From: JAAYKT01 sp964408955
GTDB taxonomy: Bacteria > Bacillota > Clostridia > Lutisporales > Lutisporaceae
Length of the DNA stretch: 64,000 nucleotides
Direction: 5' to 3'
Assembly (NCBI GenBank): GCA_964408955.1
Contig: CAYPBK010000002.1
Location: 62,001-126,000 of the forward strand
This document shows, piece after piece, positions 9,308 to 18,459 of the stretch. The translations under genes and the position numbers were made by a program. The first letter of the stretch is position 1, and the number at the start of each line of letters is the position of its first letter. Below the pieces are notes generated by a model. It saw only the letters and a list, made by a program, of their open reading frames with translations. It was not told where the DNA came from and did no database searches.

Positions 9308-9409
9308 TTGTCTGTCTCCCTATTATATTTCTTCAATACTTATTGTAACATAGAACGGGAAAATTACTACGTAATATTTCAGTATTAATTTTTTAAAGAT
9401 AGGAAAAAA

Positions 9410-9432
9410 AAAGAGGCTTTCGCCGCCTCTTT
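9410..9432 (-). terminator. Terminator after the acidic hypothetical gene
   Basis: AAAGAGGC (9410-9417) pairs with GCCTCTTT (9425-9432). Read on the minus strand it is followed by a run of nine T residues. Confidence 0.85.
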
Positions 9433-9438
9433 ATCCAT

Positions 9439-10776
9439 CTATATATTACATATCATACCTTTATCCAAATCTATACACATCATCCAATATTCTTTGCCAT
9501 CTTTTGCTTTAATATTTTTCGTAAAGCCTTTAGCATTAAAATATGGCTCCCATTTAAGACTGTTTCCTCCGGGTACACCTATAAAAATTTTAACTGCAAT
9601 ATTGCTTTTATATTCTATCCCCAACACACTGCACTTTATCCATGGTCCGCAGCCTTTGACAAAATAGGGGTAGGATAAAGACATTTTTATACCCTTTAAA
9701 TTTATCGTAATAGGTGTTAAAAGACACAGCTTATCGTCAATTTTATACCATCGCCTATTTGCTTGGTCATCTAGTAAATCTACCTTTTTAAGCTGTTTAG
9801 TTACTTCTGCAAGTTCTTTTTCTAGATTATTCATCCTTAAATCAGGTATAGTATATACAGAATCTGCTTCGATTTCCTCCATTACGTGGAAAGGGTGATT
9901 AAAAGGTAACTCCTCTTTTATTATAATTCTTACCTTTTCATCCCTTGGAGTCTCTTCCTCTTCCTTTACAGTAACTATTCCATCAGGGACCACACGGGTA
10001 TTTGCTTCAATTGTTGCATCATGATCACTAGCTTCAGCAGGCTCTTCACGGTTGCTTATTTCAACGGTAGCTTCGCCTTTGCCTAGCTCATCAAAGTCTA
10101 CGGTATTTCCCAACTTATTTGGCACTTCACGATTACCTTGTTCGGTAGAAATCTCAGTGCTGCTTACCTCCACTGACTCTTCACGTCTAACATCTTTCTC
10201 ATCTTCAAGCTCTCGAACTTCTTGGACTTCTTCTTTTGCTATAGTCTTAACTTCCTTTTCTACAATTTTTAATTCCTCAGTAATTTCAAATTGCCGTTTT
10301 TCTTCTGCCTTGTTTTCTCTTATTGGTTTTAGCACAGTCTCCGGGTCTTTGTGCAATTCAGCAGCTTTATTTATATGAGCCTTTTTAGCCCAACTTTCCC
10401 AGTTTACTTCCTTTTTATCTGTGCATCCAAAAAGTACGACCACATCCTTTGATGTAACAAGAGCTGCCGTATAATGAAAAATATTTTCATTCTTTTCTAA
10501 AACCAGTTCCCGGGTTATTTCACCTTTATTATTGCTATCCATTCTGAAGCACCCCAAATCAACGGGTTTTTCCTCCTTTGAGGATAGCAAAAATAGCTTA
10601 TAAAAGGATTTCTCATTGCAAGCTATATTTTGTATTGTGCCTTTTACTTTTATTTTACCTTTATTAGCCTCAATTTTTATATATCCTGTGGGTGCTTTGC
10701 CCCCGGATATTCCATAACCTTTTTCAGCTTCCGCAAGTATTATAAAGATTCTTTTATATTCATTAATCAGAGGCAT
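9439..10776 (-). CDS. Uncharacterised protein, two folded ends joined by an acidic linker
   Basis: 445 residues, family not recognised. Residues ~1-125 appear beta-rich (GYGISGGKAPTGYIKIEA, then a repeated charged/hydrophobic alternation). Residues ~140-300 are low-complexity and Glu-rich (many EE, KE and VE steps) and are probably unfolded. Residues ~320-445 form a second ordered region with WYKIDD and a YPYFVKGCGPWIKC stretch. No signal peptide or membrane helix. The N- and C-terminal parts lack motifs of known enzymes. It lies between ksgA and rodA; its SD (GGGAGG) is the right arm of a hairpin at 10784-10826 and is followed by seven T before the ATG. A scaffold or coat-like role is possible but unsupported. 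Confidence 0.7.
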   Translation of the reverse strand: MPLINEYKRIFIILAEAEKGYGISGGKAPTGYIKIEANKGKIKVKGTIQNIACNEKSFYKLFLLSSKEEKPVDLGCFRMDSNNKGEITRELVLEKNENIFHYTAALVTSKDVVVLFGCTDKKEVNWESWAKKAHINKAAELHKDPETVLKPIRENKAEEKRQFEITEELKIVEKEVKTIAKEEVQEVRELEDEKDVRREESVEVSSTEISTEQGNREVPNKLGNTVDFDELGKGEATVEISNREEPAEASDHDATIEANTRVVPDGIVTVKEEEETPRDEKVRIIIKEELPFNHPFHVMEEIEADSVYTIPDLRMNNLEKELAEVTKQLKKVDLLDDQANRRWYKIDDKLCLLTPITINLKGIKMSLSYPYFVKGCGPWIKCSVLGIEYKSNIAVKIFIGVPGGNSLKWEPYFNAKGFTKNIKAKDGKEYWMMCIDLDKGMICNI

Positions 10777-10783
10777 AAAAAAA

Positions 10784-10826
10784 CCTCCCTTTAGAAATTG
10801 TTATTACTAATATATGTCAAGGGAGG
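10784..10826 (-). terminator. Hairpin whose 3' arm is also a ribosome binding site
   Basis: CCTCCCTT (10784-10791) pairs with AAGGGAGG (10819-10826). On the minus strand the hairpin follows the ksgA stop and is followed by TTTTTTT, as in a terminator, but GGGAGG in the 3' arm is the only good SD for the gene starting at 10776. Confidence 0.6.
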
Positions 10827-10837
10827 TCCGTTGTAGA

Positions 10838-11707
10838 CTATTTTTTTAAAAAAAGACCTATTTCATTAGATAATAGAGCAAATTCCTCCAGGGATAATGT
10901 TTCACCTCTTCTGTCACAGTTTATCCCACATTTTTTTAAAATATCCTGTAGCGTGCTTTTTTCTATCCCTAGATTACTGCCATGAAGAGAATTCAAAAGG
11001 GTTTTTCTCCTTTGGGCAAAGGATGCACGAACGACTTTGAAAAAGAGCCCTTCATCCAAAGGGGATACGGGAGGCTTATCTCTTATTATAAGGTGAATGA
11101 TTGAGGAATCCACATCAGGCTTAGGCATAAATGCTGCCGCCGGTACTGTTTCAATTATTTCAGGTATCGAATAGTATTGCACCGCAACAGATATAGCTCC
11201 GTAATCCTTGCCACCGGGAGCGGCAGCCAATCTTTCCGCTACTTCCTTTTGCACCATTATTGTTACTGTTTCTATGTTTAGTCTTTCCTCCAGAAGCTTC
11301 ATAATTATCGGGGTTGTTATATAATAAGGCAGATTCGCAACTACCTTGCATTTATTTGTTTCAAAGTTATCTGTTAATAATGATTTAATATCCGTTTTTA
11401 GAATATCTTCATTTATTAAATTGAAATTATCGTAAGAAGACATAGTGATTTTTAGTGTATCTATCAGCTTTGTATCTATTTCTACCGCTGCCACTTTTTT
11501 AGCTTCATCACATAAAAGTCTAGTAAGAGTACCGAGTCCGGGACCTATTTCCAATACAAAATCTGACTTTCCGATTAGGGCAGTATTCATTATTCTATGT
11601 AACACTTTTTCATCTGTTAGAAAATTCTGCCCATACTTCTTTGCGGCTCTGATATTATATTTTTTTAATATATCTCTTGTTTCTTCTTCTAAAGTTTTGT
11701 TTTTCAT
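10838..11707 (-). CDS. ksgA: 16S rRNA dimethyladenosine transferase RsmA/KsgA
   Basis: 289 residues. It dimethylates two adjacent adenines near the 3' end of 16S rRNA (A1518/A1519 in E. coli numbering) late in 30S assembly. Motifs: KKYGQNFL at the N-terminus, SAM-binding VLEIGPGLGTLT and catalytic NLPYYITTPI, then the RxSFAQRRKTL region. The ATG at 11707 is chosen because AGAAGG lies 12 bases upstream. A longer frame beginning TTG at 11737 would start inside the preceding terminator stem and is unlikely. It follows the yabE-type gene as in many Firmicutes; rnmV, often between them, is absent here. Confidence 0.95.
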   Translation of the reverse strand: MKNKTLEEETRDILKKYNIRAAKKYGQNFLTDEKVLHRIMNTALIGKSDFVLEIGPGLGTLTRLLCDEAKKVAAVEIDTKLIDTLKITMSSYDNFNLINEDILKTDIKSLLTDNFETNKCKVVANLPYYITTPIIMKLLEERLNIETVTIMVQKEVAERLAAAPGGKDYGAISVAVQYYSIPEIIETVPAAAFMPKPDVDSSIIHLIIRDKPPVSPLDEGLFFKVVRASFAQRRKTLLNSLHGSNLGIEKSTLQDILKKCGINCDRRGETLSLEEFALLSNEIGLFLKK

Positions 11708-11731
11708 AGTGTTTTGCATCCTTCTTTTAAA

Positions 11732-11758
11732 AGACAAACCCCGAGTGTTATTCGGGGT
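11732..11758 (-). terminator. Terminator between yabE-type gene and ksgA
   Basis: On the minus strand ACCCCGA (from 11758-11752) pairs with TCGGGGT (11744-11738), followed by TTGTCTTTT. It partly separates ksgA from the upstream gene. Confidence 0.65.
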
Positions 11759-11775
11759 CTCTGCTATTTGCTTAA

Positions 11776-12876
11776 TTAAAATTTATACCTTGGTTTATCA
11801 AGGACATATACCTTAACTTTCTTTTTACCGTATTTTGCAACATCCTTGGGCGATTCAAAATATAAATCAATTCTATTGCCTTTTATTGCGCCTCCAGTAT
11901 CTGCAGCTAAGGCGTCGCCGTAGCCTTCCACATATAAATATGTTCCTAACGGAATAACCTTGGGATCAACAGCTACGATTCCCGGTCTAACTTTAAGACC
12001 TGATCTCGTTATACCGTAATAAGGATGATCCGGATGCTTCCCTGTGCTGGCAAAGGTAGCGTCATAAGCTGTTGCTACCATTTCTATAGCTTTGGTAAAC
12101 TTAGTAACGGTTCCTCTGGAGGATATTATCGTGTCCTTAGTCCCCTCCTCCAAAATAGCTGCCACAGGACTTTGTATTACCTTTTCCCATAATATTTCCT
12201 TGAAAGTTTCGCTGCCATTTTCAAATACAATCCTTTGGGCTATTTCCTTCTTGCCTTCCTGTCCTTTTTTTATTATCTTTACTATACCTTTATCTAATTT
12301 ATCTGTTTTTTTAACTTCATTTTCATAAGGTATGTTTTCCATCTCCGTAGCTATTCTTTCCTCAACTCTTGTTACTACGATTTTCTCAACTTCTGTTAAT
12401 TCTGTATCCATGGAAGGCTCAACCTTATCCTTTATTCCTAAATATATTTCAGCTTCATCCATGGCTTCGCCGACAGTGTCTGCTAAGGTATATATTGTTT
12501 GTACCCTATTGCCTTCTGTTAGTAAAACTGATCTTGCCCTTTTTATTTCAATTTTCATTCCCTTTTTTAAGCTTTGTTCCGGCGAAACATCCATTTTGTC
12601 AAAAGACCCTACTACAATATTGTTCTCATCTAATACATCCTCTACTGTCATTTTAAATGTTGTTACCGCTTTTTCTTTTTCCCCGTCGCAGATTATTATA
12701 CTTTTCTTTAATGAGTTATAAACAATTGTAGTCGTCAATATTACAAGGAATAACACCGCTATGGTGATCTTGGGATATATTGTTCTTTTAAACCTATGTC
12801 TTAAAACACCATTCTCGTAGCGCCATTCCTTCTCCACGGAAAGCAAGCTTTTTATCCGTGGATTGTCTGTACCCAT
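11776..12876 (-). CDS. YabE-like cell-wall protein with DUF348, G5 and 3D domains
   Basis: 366 residues. A single membrane helix (about 33-52) follows a short cytoplasmic stretch, so the rest faces outward. Two DUF348-type segments come next (TFKMTVEDVLDENNI and YTLADTVGEAMDEAEIYLG), then a G5 domain (about 180-250) ending in a 3D domain (about 265-355) with TAYDAT, GIVAVDPKVIPLGTYLYVEG, ADTGGAIKGNRIDLYF. The 3D fold with three Asp residues is shared with MltA/resuscitation-factor-type wall hydrolases, so a lytic transglycosylase-like role is expected. The position next to ksgA and tatD matches B. subtilis yabE. ATG with AGGAGG upstream. Confidence 0.9.
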   Translation of the reverse strand: MGTDNPRIKSLLSVEKEWRYENGVLRHRFKRTIYPKITIAVLFLVILTTTIVYNSLKKSIIICDGEKEKAVTTFKMTVEDVLDENNIVVGSFDKMDVSPEQSLKKGMKIEIKRARSVLLTEGNRVQTIYTLADTVGEAMDEAEIYLGIKDKVEPSMDTELTEVEKIVVTRVEERIATEMENIPYENEVKKTDKLDKGIVKIIKKGQEGKKEIAQRIVFENGSETFKEILWEKVIQSPVAAILEEGTKDTIISSRGTVTKFTKAIEMVATAYDATFASTGKHPDHPYYGITRSGLKVRPGIVAVDPKVIPLGTYLYVEGYGDALAADTGGAIKGNRIDLYFESPKDVAKYGKKKVKVYVLDKPRYKF

Positions 12877-12916
12877 CCTGTTACCTCCTTTTACTCCGCA
12901 TCAACAGATGCGCTCA

Positions 12917-12952
12917 TAAAAAACTCCATTAAATTTGTTCATTATAATGGAG
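12917..12952 (-). terminator. Terminator after tatD
   Basis: CTCCATT (12924-12930) pairs with AATGGAG (12946-12952). On the minus strand the stem is followed by TTTTTT. A second small hairpin with GCATC/GATGC arms (about 12898-12911) lies next to the SD of the yabE-type gene. Confidence 0.65.
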
Positions 12953-13140
12953 CTTTTGCTGATAAAGTAATTTTAAACGTTTTTGCCCCTATTGTCAAAC
13001 TTTACATATAAATTGGATTTTCGTGACAGCTAATTATTATTATTCTTAACCCCAATATAGTATTCTATACCAATATATTATGTAAAGATGGGACAAAATA
13101 TTACTTCGTTTAATTTTTGAGATAATAAAGGGCTTTTGAT

Positions 13141-13911
13141 TTATTCTATATTAAAAAACCTTTTACCGTTTTCCAGAGTTATTTTTGCAATCTCCTCAAA
13201 GGGAAGTTCTTTTATTGCAGCTATTTTTTCCGCTACATGCCGCACATAGCCGGGGTAATTCCTCTCCCCTCTGTGAGGCACAGGAGTTAAATAGGGACTG
13301 TCCGTCTCTATTAAAAGAAACTCCAAAGGCACTGCTTTGGCAACCTCCACAGTCTTTCGTGCATTTTTAAAGGTTACGGGGCCCGACAGGGATATATGAA
13401 TGTTGAGCTTCAGGCATTCCTTCATCATCTCTACACTTCCCGAATAGCTGTGCAGAACCCCTCCTACCTCTTTGATATTTGTGCTTTTCAATATTTTTAA
13501 TGTATCCTCATGAGCATCTCTATCATGAACAATAATAGGCAGATTTAACTCCTTCGCTAAATTTATTTGCTCCTCAAACCTTATTCTTTGAATATCCCTA
13601 GGAGAATTATCATAATAATAATCCAAGCCGATTTCGCCTATGGCTTTTACCTTGGGATTAGCCTTTGCTAATTCTCCTAAAACCTCACAGGTGTTTTTCT
13701 CCATTTTAGATGCGTCGTGGGGATGTACCCCCACAGACGCATAAATAAAGTCATATTCCTTAGCCAATTTTATTGCTTTTATTGAGGTCGCAAGATTACT
13801 GCCCGCGTTTAATATATAGCTGATTTTTTCTTCCTTACAGCTCTCTATCACTAAAGCCCTGTCATTGTCAAACCTGGGATCGTCCAAATGTGCATGTGTA
13901 TCAAACAGCAT
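13141..13911 (-). CDS. tatD: TatD-family metal-dependent hydrolase
   Basis: 256 residues, the usual size. TIM-barrel nuclease of the amidohydrolase superfamily; members show 3'-exonuclease/DNase activity. Metal ligands visible: HAHLDDPRF near residue 6, GEIGLDYYYD (Glu), PIIVHDRDA (His), GGVLHSYSG (His) and ETDSPYLTP (Asp). ATG with GAGGAAGG upstream. It lies 14 bases downstream of metG on the same strand, the common Firmicute order metG-tatD, so it is probably cotranscribed under the T-box. Confidence 0.93.
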   Translation of the reverse strand: MLFDTHAHLDDPRFDNDRALVIESCKEEKISYILNAGSNLATSIKAIKLAKEYDFIYASVGVHPHDASKMEKNTCEVLGELAKANPKVKAIGEIGLDYYYDNSPRDIQRIRFEEQINLAKELNLPIIVHDRDAHEDTLKILKSTNIKEVGGVLHSYSGSVEMMKECLKLNIHISLSGPVTFKNARKTVEVAKAVPLEFLLIETDSPYLTPVPHRGERNYPGYVRHVAEKIAAIKELPFEEIAKITLENGKRFFNIE

Positions 13912-13925
13912 TTTACTACCTTCCT

Positions 13926-15820
13926 CTAATTTACTATAGAGCCGGATTTTACATCCTCCATAGTTGTAATTCCTACTATTTTGTTACCTTCTGAGGCTGC
14001 AAGTATCATCCCTTGAGATTCAATTCCCCTAAGTTTAACCGGCTGCAAGTTTGCCACTAAAATCATATTCTTGCCTATCAAATCCTCAGGCTTATAGCAC
14101 TCAGCTATACCGGAGACCACTTGCCTTATTTCTTCCCCGACTTCTAACTTTAATTTCAACAATTTTTTTGAGCCTTCTACCTTTTCACATTCTATAACCT
14201 TTGCCACTTTGAATTGGATTTTTGAAAAATCGTCAATGGTAATATAGTCATTGTCCTTGCTCTCCGATTTTTCCTCTTCCTTTTTATCTGATACTTTTTT
14301 GTTGTCCTTACCGTATTCCACTCGGGGGAATATTATATCGCCTTTTTTCACCTTTAATCCTGGAGTAAGAGCTCCAAAGCTTTTTAAGCTTTCCCAGGAT
14401 TTAAGCTTTTCATCCTTTATTCCCAATTGTTCAAAGATTTTATTAGGAGTTTCAGGCATAAAGGCCTTTATGAGTACGGCAACATACCTTAAGGATTCCG
14501 CAAGATTATAAAGCACGGTGCCTAATCTCTCCTTTTTGCTTTCGTCCTTTGCTAGCACCCAAGGCATTGTTTCATCTATATATTTATTATTCCTACCTAC
14601 CAGCTTCCAAATATCTACCAAAGTGTTGGAAAACTGCAATCTGTCCATGAACTCTTCTGCTTTACCAGGAAGCTCATTAGCCAGCTTTTCTATTTCTGCA
14701 TCTAAAGGGTCTCCGCATTTTACCGGTGCGGGAATTATGCCATCAAAATATTTTTCTATCATTGTTACAGTTCTAGAAACTAAATTCCCTAAATCATTAG
14801 CCAAATCAGAATTTAGCCTGTTCACTAATGCTTCCTCACTATACAGCCCGTCAGAGCCAAAAGGAACTTCTCTTAGGAGGAAATATCTGATAGCATCTAC
14901 CCCATACTTTTCTACCAAAACTACAGGGTCGACGACATTACCTTTAGATTTTGACATTTTTCCTCCGCCTAAAATCAACCAACCGTGACCATATACCTGT
15001 TTTGGCAAAGGAATGTCTAAAGCCATCAGCATGATAGGCCATATGATAGTGTGAAACCTTACAATTTCCTTACCTACCAAATGAACATCCGCCGGCCAAT
15101 ACTTTTTATACAGCTCATCATGCTCCGTGGAATATCCCAAGGCTGTAATATAATTTGAAAGAGCGTCTATCCATACATATATAACATGCCCTTCGTCGAA
15201 GGTAACAGGTATACCCCAATCAAAGGAGGTTCTGGATACGCATAAATCCTCCAGCCCCGGTCTTAAGAAATTGTTAAGCATTTCATTTTGCCTTGATTCC
15301 GGCTGGATAAAATGGGGATTATCCTCAATATGCTTAATAAGTCTGTCTGCATACTTGGATAGCTTAAAGAAATAACTTTCTTCCTTAGTCAACTCAACAT
15401 CCCTGCCGCAATCAGGACATTTGCCGTCCTTTAGCTGATGCGTTGTCCAGAAGGATTCACAGGGCGTGCAATACCAGCCTTCATATTCACTTTTGTAAAT
15501 ATCACCTTGGTCATATAGCTTCTTGAATATTTTTTGTACTATTTCCACATGGTATTCATCCGTAGTCCTAATAAATTTATCATTGGATATATTGAGAGTT
15601 TGCCATAGCTTTCTGATATCCGCAACAATATTATCCACATATTCCTTTGAATCTTTTGACCATGTTCATCCGTGCCTGTGAGAAACATTACATCATAGCC
15701 CAGCTGTCTTTTAAACCGTGCTGCCGTATCCGCAGCCACAGTGCAATAGGAGTGTCCTATATGCAGCTTGTCGCTGGGATAATAAATTGGTGTTGTAATA
15801 TAATAGGTTTTCTTTTCCAT
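13926..15820 (-). pseudogene. metG: Methionyl-tRNA synthetase gene, frameshifted as written
   Basis: The enzyme charges tRNA-Met. The N-terminal piece (ATG at 15820, GGAGG upstream) carries HIGH at residues 20-23 and TGTDEHGQKI. Near 15640-15655 the frame changes, and the rest (to 13926) continues from KDSKEYVDNIVADI with the zinc knuckle CTPCESFW...CPDCG, GGGKMSKSKGN and a C-terminal tRNA-binding domain. Total length, 1895 bases, is not a multiple of three. Compared with the family, about eight residues after GQKI are missing. The break lies in a sequence (AAAAGATTCAAAG) that would fit both sides of the gap in different frames, as expected after loss of one copy of a short direct repeat. Either a true inactivating deletion (then another metG must exist) or a sequencing/assembly error. 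Confidence 0.85.
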
Positions 15821-15856
15821 ATCAATTACCTCCTGCTTTACTTTATATTTTTCTTT

Positions 15857-16112
15857 AAAATAAAATAGCCCCAATCCCAAAGGGACAGGAGCTGCCGTGT
15901 TACCACCCTAATTTACTTTTGATTCACAACAAAAGCCTTAACAAGTGACTATCATCACTCTCCCCTGTAACGGAGGATTCCGATGCAAGCTAAGACTTGC
16001 CTCACCTGCACAGTTTAGGGACCATGTTCGTCTGTATTTTTGTTCCGGTTTTCACCCATACACCGGCTCTCTGAGACAAATTTTCCAGATTACTCTTCCC
16101 ATCATTACTTTT
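15857..16112 (-). promoter_or_regulatory. T-box leader, methionine specifier, upstream of metG
   Basis: Minus-strand leader with the full T-box order. Stem I material begins near 16110 (ATGATGGGAAGAGTAATCTGG). An AGAGAGCCGGTG/AAAACCGG apical region follows, then a specifier AAC-ATG-GTC with AUG at 16023-16025, and the T-box core AGGGTGGTAACACGGC near 15892-15912. The terminator hairpin lies at 15868-15892, followed by TATTTTATTTT. Uncharged tRNA-Met should pair with the core and permit read-through into metG. Confidence 0.9.
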
Positions 16113-16210
16113 GTTGTTTGTGTAAAATCCATATATAAATAGAATATACATTATTTAATAAATTTAGTCAAATACTTTTTTACAAAAAATCTATGCGCTT
16201 TTTGCATTTA

Positions 16211-16240
16211 TTGGTGTAATCTTTAGAAATGTATTATAAT
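16211..16240 (+). promoter_or_regulatory. Promoter for the S-layer-type protein gene
   Basis: TTGGTG (16211-16216), 18-base spacer, TATAAT (16235-16240), 46 bases before the ATG at 16287. Confidence 0.5.
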
Positions 16241-16286
16241 GTATTTAAACTTTTGTTCCACATTTTACTATAAGAGGAGGTTTATC

Positions 16287-18122
16287 ATGATTAAGAAATT
16301 GACCTTATTAGTTTTGATTTTCGTTATGATGACATCTGGCATAATAAGCGTTAACGCCTTGAGCTTTGAAGATGCAAAAGGCCACTGGGCGGAGGAGTTT
16401 ATTGAATGGGTTAGTGACAATGGCTACTTAATAGGTGACGAAAATGGCATGTTCAAGCCCAATGCAAAAATCTCAAAAGCAGAAGTAGTCGTAATTCTAA
16501 ACAGATTAATGAAGACAAACCGGGTAAAAGAATTCTCTTATACCGATGTTCTCCCAGAAAAGTGGTATTATGAAGATATTGGCAAGGGATTGTACAGCGG
16601 TATAATAGACGATGGCGAAACATTCCAACCTGAAAGTTCTATTTTAAGAGAAGACTCAATGTTGATGATTGCAAGGGCTTATGGGCTAAAATTTAACGAA
16701 AAATCAATTGAAAAATTTGATGACCATGAAACAATTACACAAAAAGGTGCAGTAGGTGCTTTAGTGGACGCAAATATAGTTCACGGTTGCTCTGACGGAA
16801 ATCTGCAGCCAAAACGAGAACTCCATAGAGGCGAATTTGCAAAAATGATTAGAGATATAGTAGGTGTGATTGGCACACCCAAAGAAAAAGATGTGAATCA
16901 TGAAACAAATACAGATCAAGAAGAAGAAACAATAACTGAAACTGAAGAAGATCCTAAAACGGAAGAGAAAACAGATGTAGAAAAAATATTTGATGTGAAC
17001 TACACTATCCATGCTGTCATAGATAAAGCAACAAGCCTAGACAAACTGCCCAATACAGCAGTTTTCGCATACACTGTAAGCGAAGGTGAAAAACTGAAAC
17101 CCCCTTCTAAAAACGACATTGCAGGCAAAATCTGCACAAACAATAGTTTAACTAAAGAATCCTATACTTGGGGCAATATAAAATGGACTTACCCTGATGG
17201 AATTACAAAGGATGATGAAGTATATGAAGATTTGGAGATAAGAGGGGACATAACTGCAACAGAAATGTTGGTTGTTAATTTTAAGAAACAATTTTTGCCC
17301 GGATTTGAACCGGTTGTCTTAACTGATTTAGAAGGGTATTCAAGTGTTTTAATAGAAAAAGGTAAAACGTTGGAAAAACCGGCAAATCCATCCGATATAA
17401 TTGGCCCTTTGGATATACCGGAGGAAGATCCGGATGCTATCTATAAATTTGATGGATGGTATAAAGGCGAGTATGTAGTAGGCGCATCGGAATACGATTT
17501 TAGTAATACAGTGAACGAAAAACTAAACATTGTTGCTTTATACAGAAAAGTGCAAGCAGTGGATTATTTCGTTTCTAACAAAGACAAAATGTTTTCACCG
17601 GTGAGTTTTAATAAAGAATATTTGTATGGAAAGCCTCTTGGTGCAGCTCCGCCAAAGGAAGATGTTATCAAAGCTGTTATAAAAGAAAAACCAGAATATG
17701 ACGGTGTTTGCTATGAATGGGGAGATTTAGCATGGGTATATCCAGCTGGTGTCAGCGTTGGTGAGCCCGTTAAAAGCGATTTATCGATTGAAAGCCAATT
17801 GGCTTTAAAAAAGAAAAAAATAACTATAAAAATAGAAGTTTATGAGAAACAAATTAAAGGCGAATATAAACACTTAATTGATAAAGACTCAGTAACAGAA
17901 ATGGCTTGCGGTGATAATTTTACATTTACTCCAAGCAATTATGTTGTGACCGCTTCTCCGGGCAATCCAAGTTTTTACACTAAAACGGACGGAGCATATA
18001 TTCCGGGAATACAAGAGGATGAGCATATAAGGCTTGAAGGAAATATGTTTACGACTATAACTACACCAGACCCATTATTTGAAAATACGACTATATGGAT
18101 TCGATTTTCACGTGTTAACTAG
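16287..18122 (+). CDS. Secreted SLH-domain surface protein with repeated C-terminal modules
   Basis: 611 residues from the ATG at 16287 (AGAGGAGG 8 bases upstream; an upstream in-frame ATG lacks an SD). A signal peptide of about 24 residues is followed by three S-layer homology segments (about 25-190; first one DAKGHWAEEFIEWVSDNGYL), which anchor proteins to secondary wall polymer. An acidic, Glu/Thr-rich linker comes next. The C-terminal part contains two related modules of about 85 residues, each with a SYTWGNIKWTYPDGI or CYEWGDLAWVYPAGV core. Between them is an InlB B-repeat-like stretch (KFDGWYKGEYVV ... NIVALYRK). No catalytic motif seen. Probably a surface adhesin or structural protein; function is not determined. 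Confidence 0.85.
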   Translation: MIKKLTLLVLIFVMMTSGIISVNALSFEDAKGHWAEEFIEWVSDNGYLIGDENGMFKPNAKISKAEVVVILNRLMKTNRVKEFSYTDVLPEKWYYEDIGKGLYSGIIDDGETFQPESSILREDSMLMIARAYGLKFNEKSIEKFDDHETITQKGAVGALVDANIVHGCSDGNLQPKRELHRGEFAKMIRDIVGVIGTPKEKDVNHETNTDQEEETITETEEDPKTEEKTDVEKIFDVNYTIHAVIDKATSLDKLPNTAVFAYTVSEGEKLKPPSKNDIAGKICTNNSLTKESYTWGNIKWTYPDGITKDDEVYEDLEIRGDITATEMLVVNFKKQFLPGFEPVVLTDLEGYSSVLIEKGKTLEKPANPSDIIGPLDIPEEDPDAIYKFDGWYKGEYVVGASEYDFSNTVNEKLNIVALYRKVQAVDYFVSNKDKMFSPVSFNKEYLYGKPLGAAPPKEDVIKAVIKEKPEYDGVCYEWGDLAWVYPAGVSVGEPVKSDLSIESQLALKKKKITIKIEVYEKQIKGEYKHLIDKDSVTEMACGDNFTFTPSNYVVTASPGNPSFYTKTDGAYIPGIQEDEHIRLEGNMFTTITTPDPLFENTTIWIRFSRVN

Positions 18123-18257
18123 CCTGTTCAATACATATTTGAATATGGATAAGTATCATATCAACAGAAAAACCTCGCTAATGGGAGTTTGACTTAGGGA
18201 TTTACGAAAACAAGTAAATTTTGACCGACTCTCTTCAAGCGGAAGAAAGAAAAGCCC

Positions 18258-18368
18258 ATGCGGTTTCCGGATAGAGAAATTGTCGAGCAGGTATGCAAGC
18301 AGTACCCTATCAGCAACATCATGTTGGTGTGGGATAACGATTCCAGCGTAAGCGTGGCTTATGGATAG
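18258..18368 (+). pseudogene. Remnant of a DUF4314 gene
   Basis: A 36-codon frame starting MRFPDREIVEQVCKQYP and ending IMLVWDNDSSVSVAYG. Both ends match the start and end of DUF4314 proteins (about 65-75 residues, common on phages and integrative elements), with the middle third missing. No ribosome binding site is evident. It marks the edge of a decayed mobile element between the surface-protein gene and the restriction-like genes. The rest of 18123-18459 holds no further gene. Confidence 0.55.
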
Positions 18369-18418
18369 AACTTTTGTAAAAAAACAAATCATAAATGATA
18401 TTGTAAATAATGACAAAG

Positions 18419-18450
18419 ACCATGCAGAAACAACCGTATTTCTGCATGGT
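18419..18450. terminator. Hairpin after the 254-aa gene
   Basis: ACCATGCAGAAA (18419-18430) and TTTCTGCATGGT (18439-18450) form a perfect 12-bp stem with an 8-base loop. It lies 9 bases past the stop of the minus-strand operon. Only a weak T-run follows on either strand. Confidence 0.55.
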
Positions 18451-18459
18451 CCCTTTTAA

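Noticed and set aside
10052..10378. 108-codon frame on the plus strand opposite the acidic protein gene
   Set aside because: Ser/Phe-rich antisense of a Glu/Lys-rich linker, no SD; a shadow of the gene on the other strand.
16239..16286. Upstream in-frame ATG for the surface protein
   Set aside because: It overlaps the promoter, lacks an SD and would place 16 residues before a perfect signal peptide.
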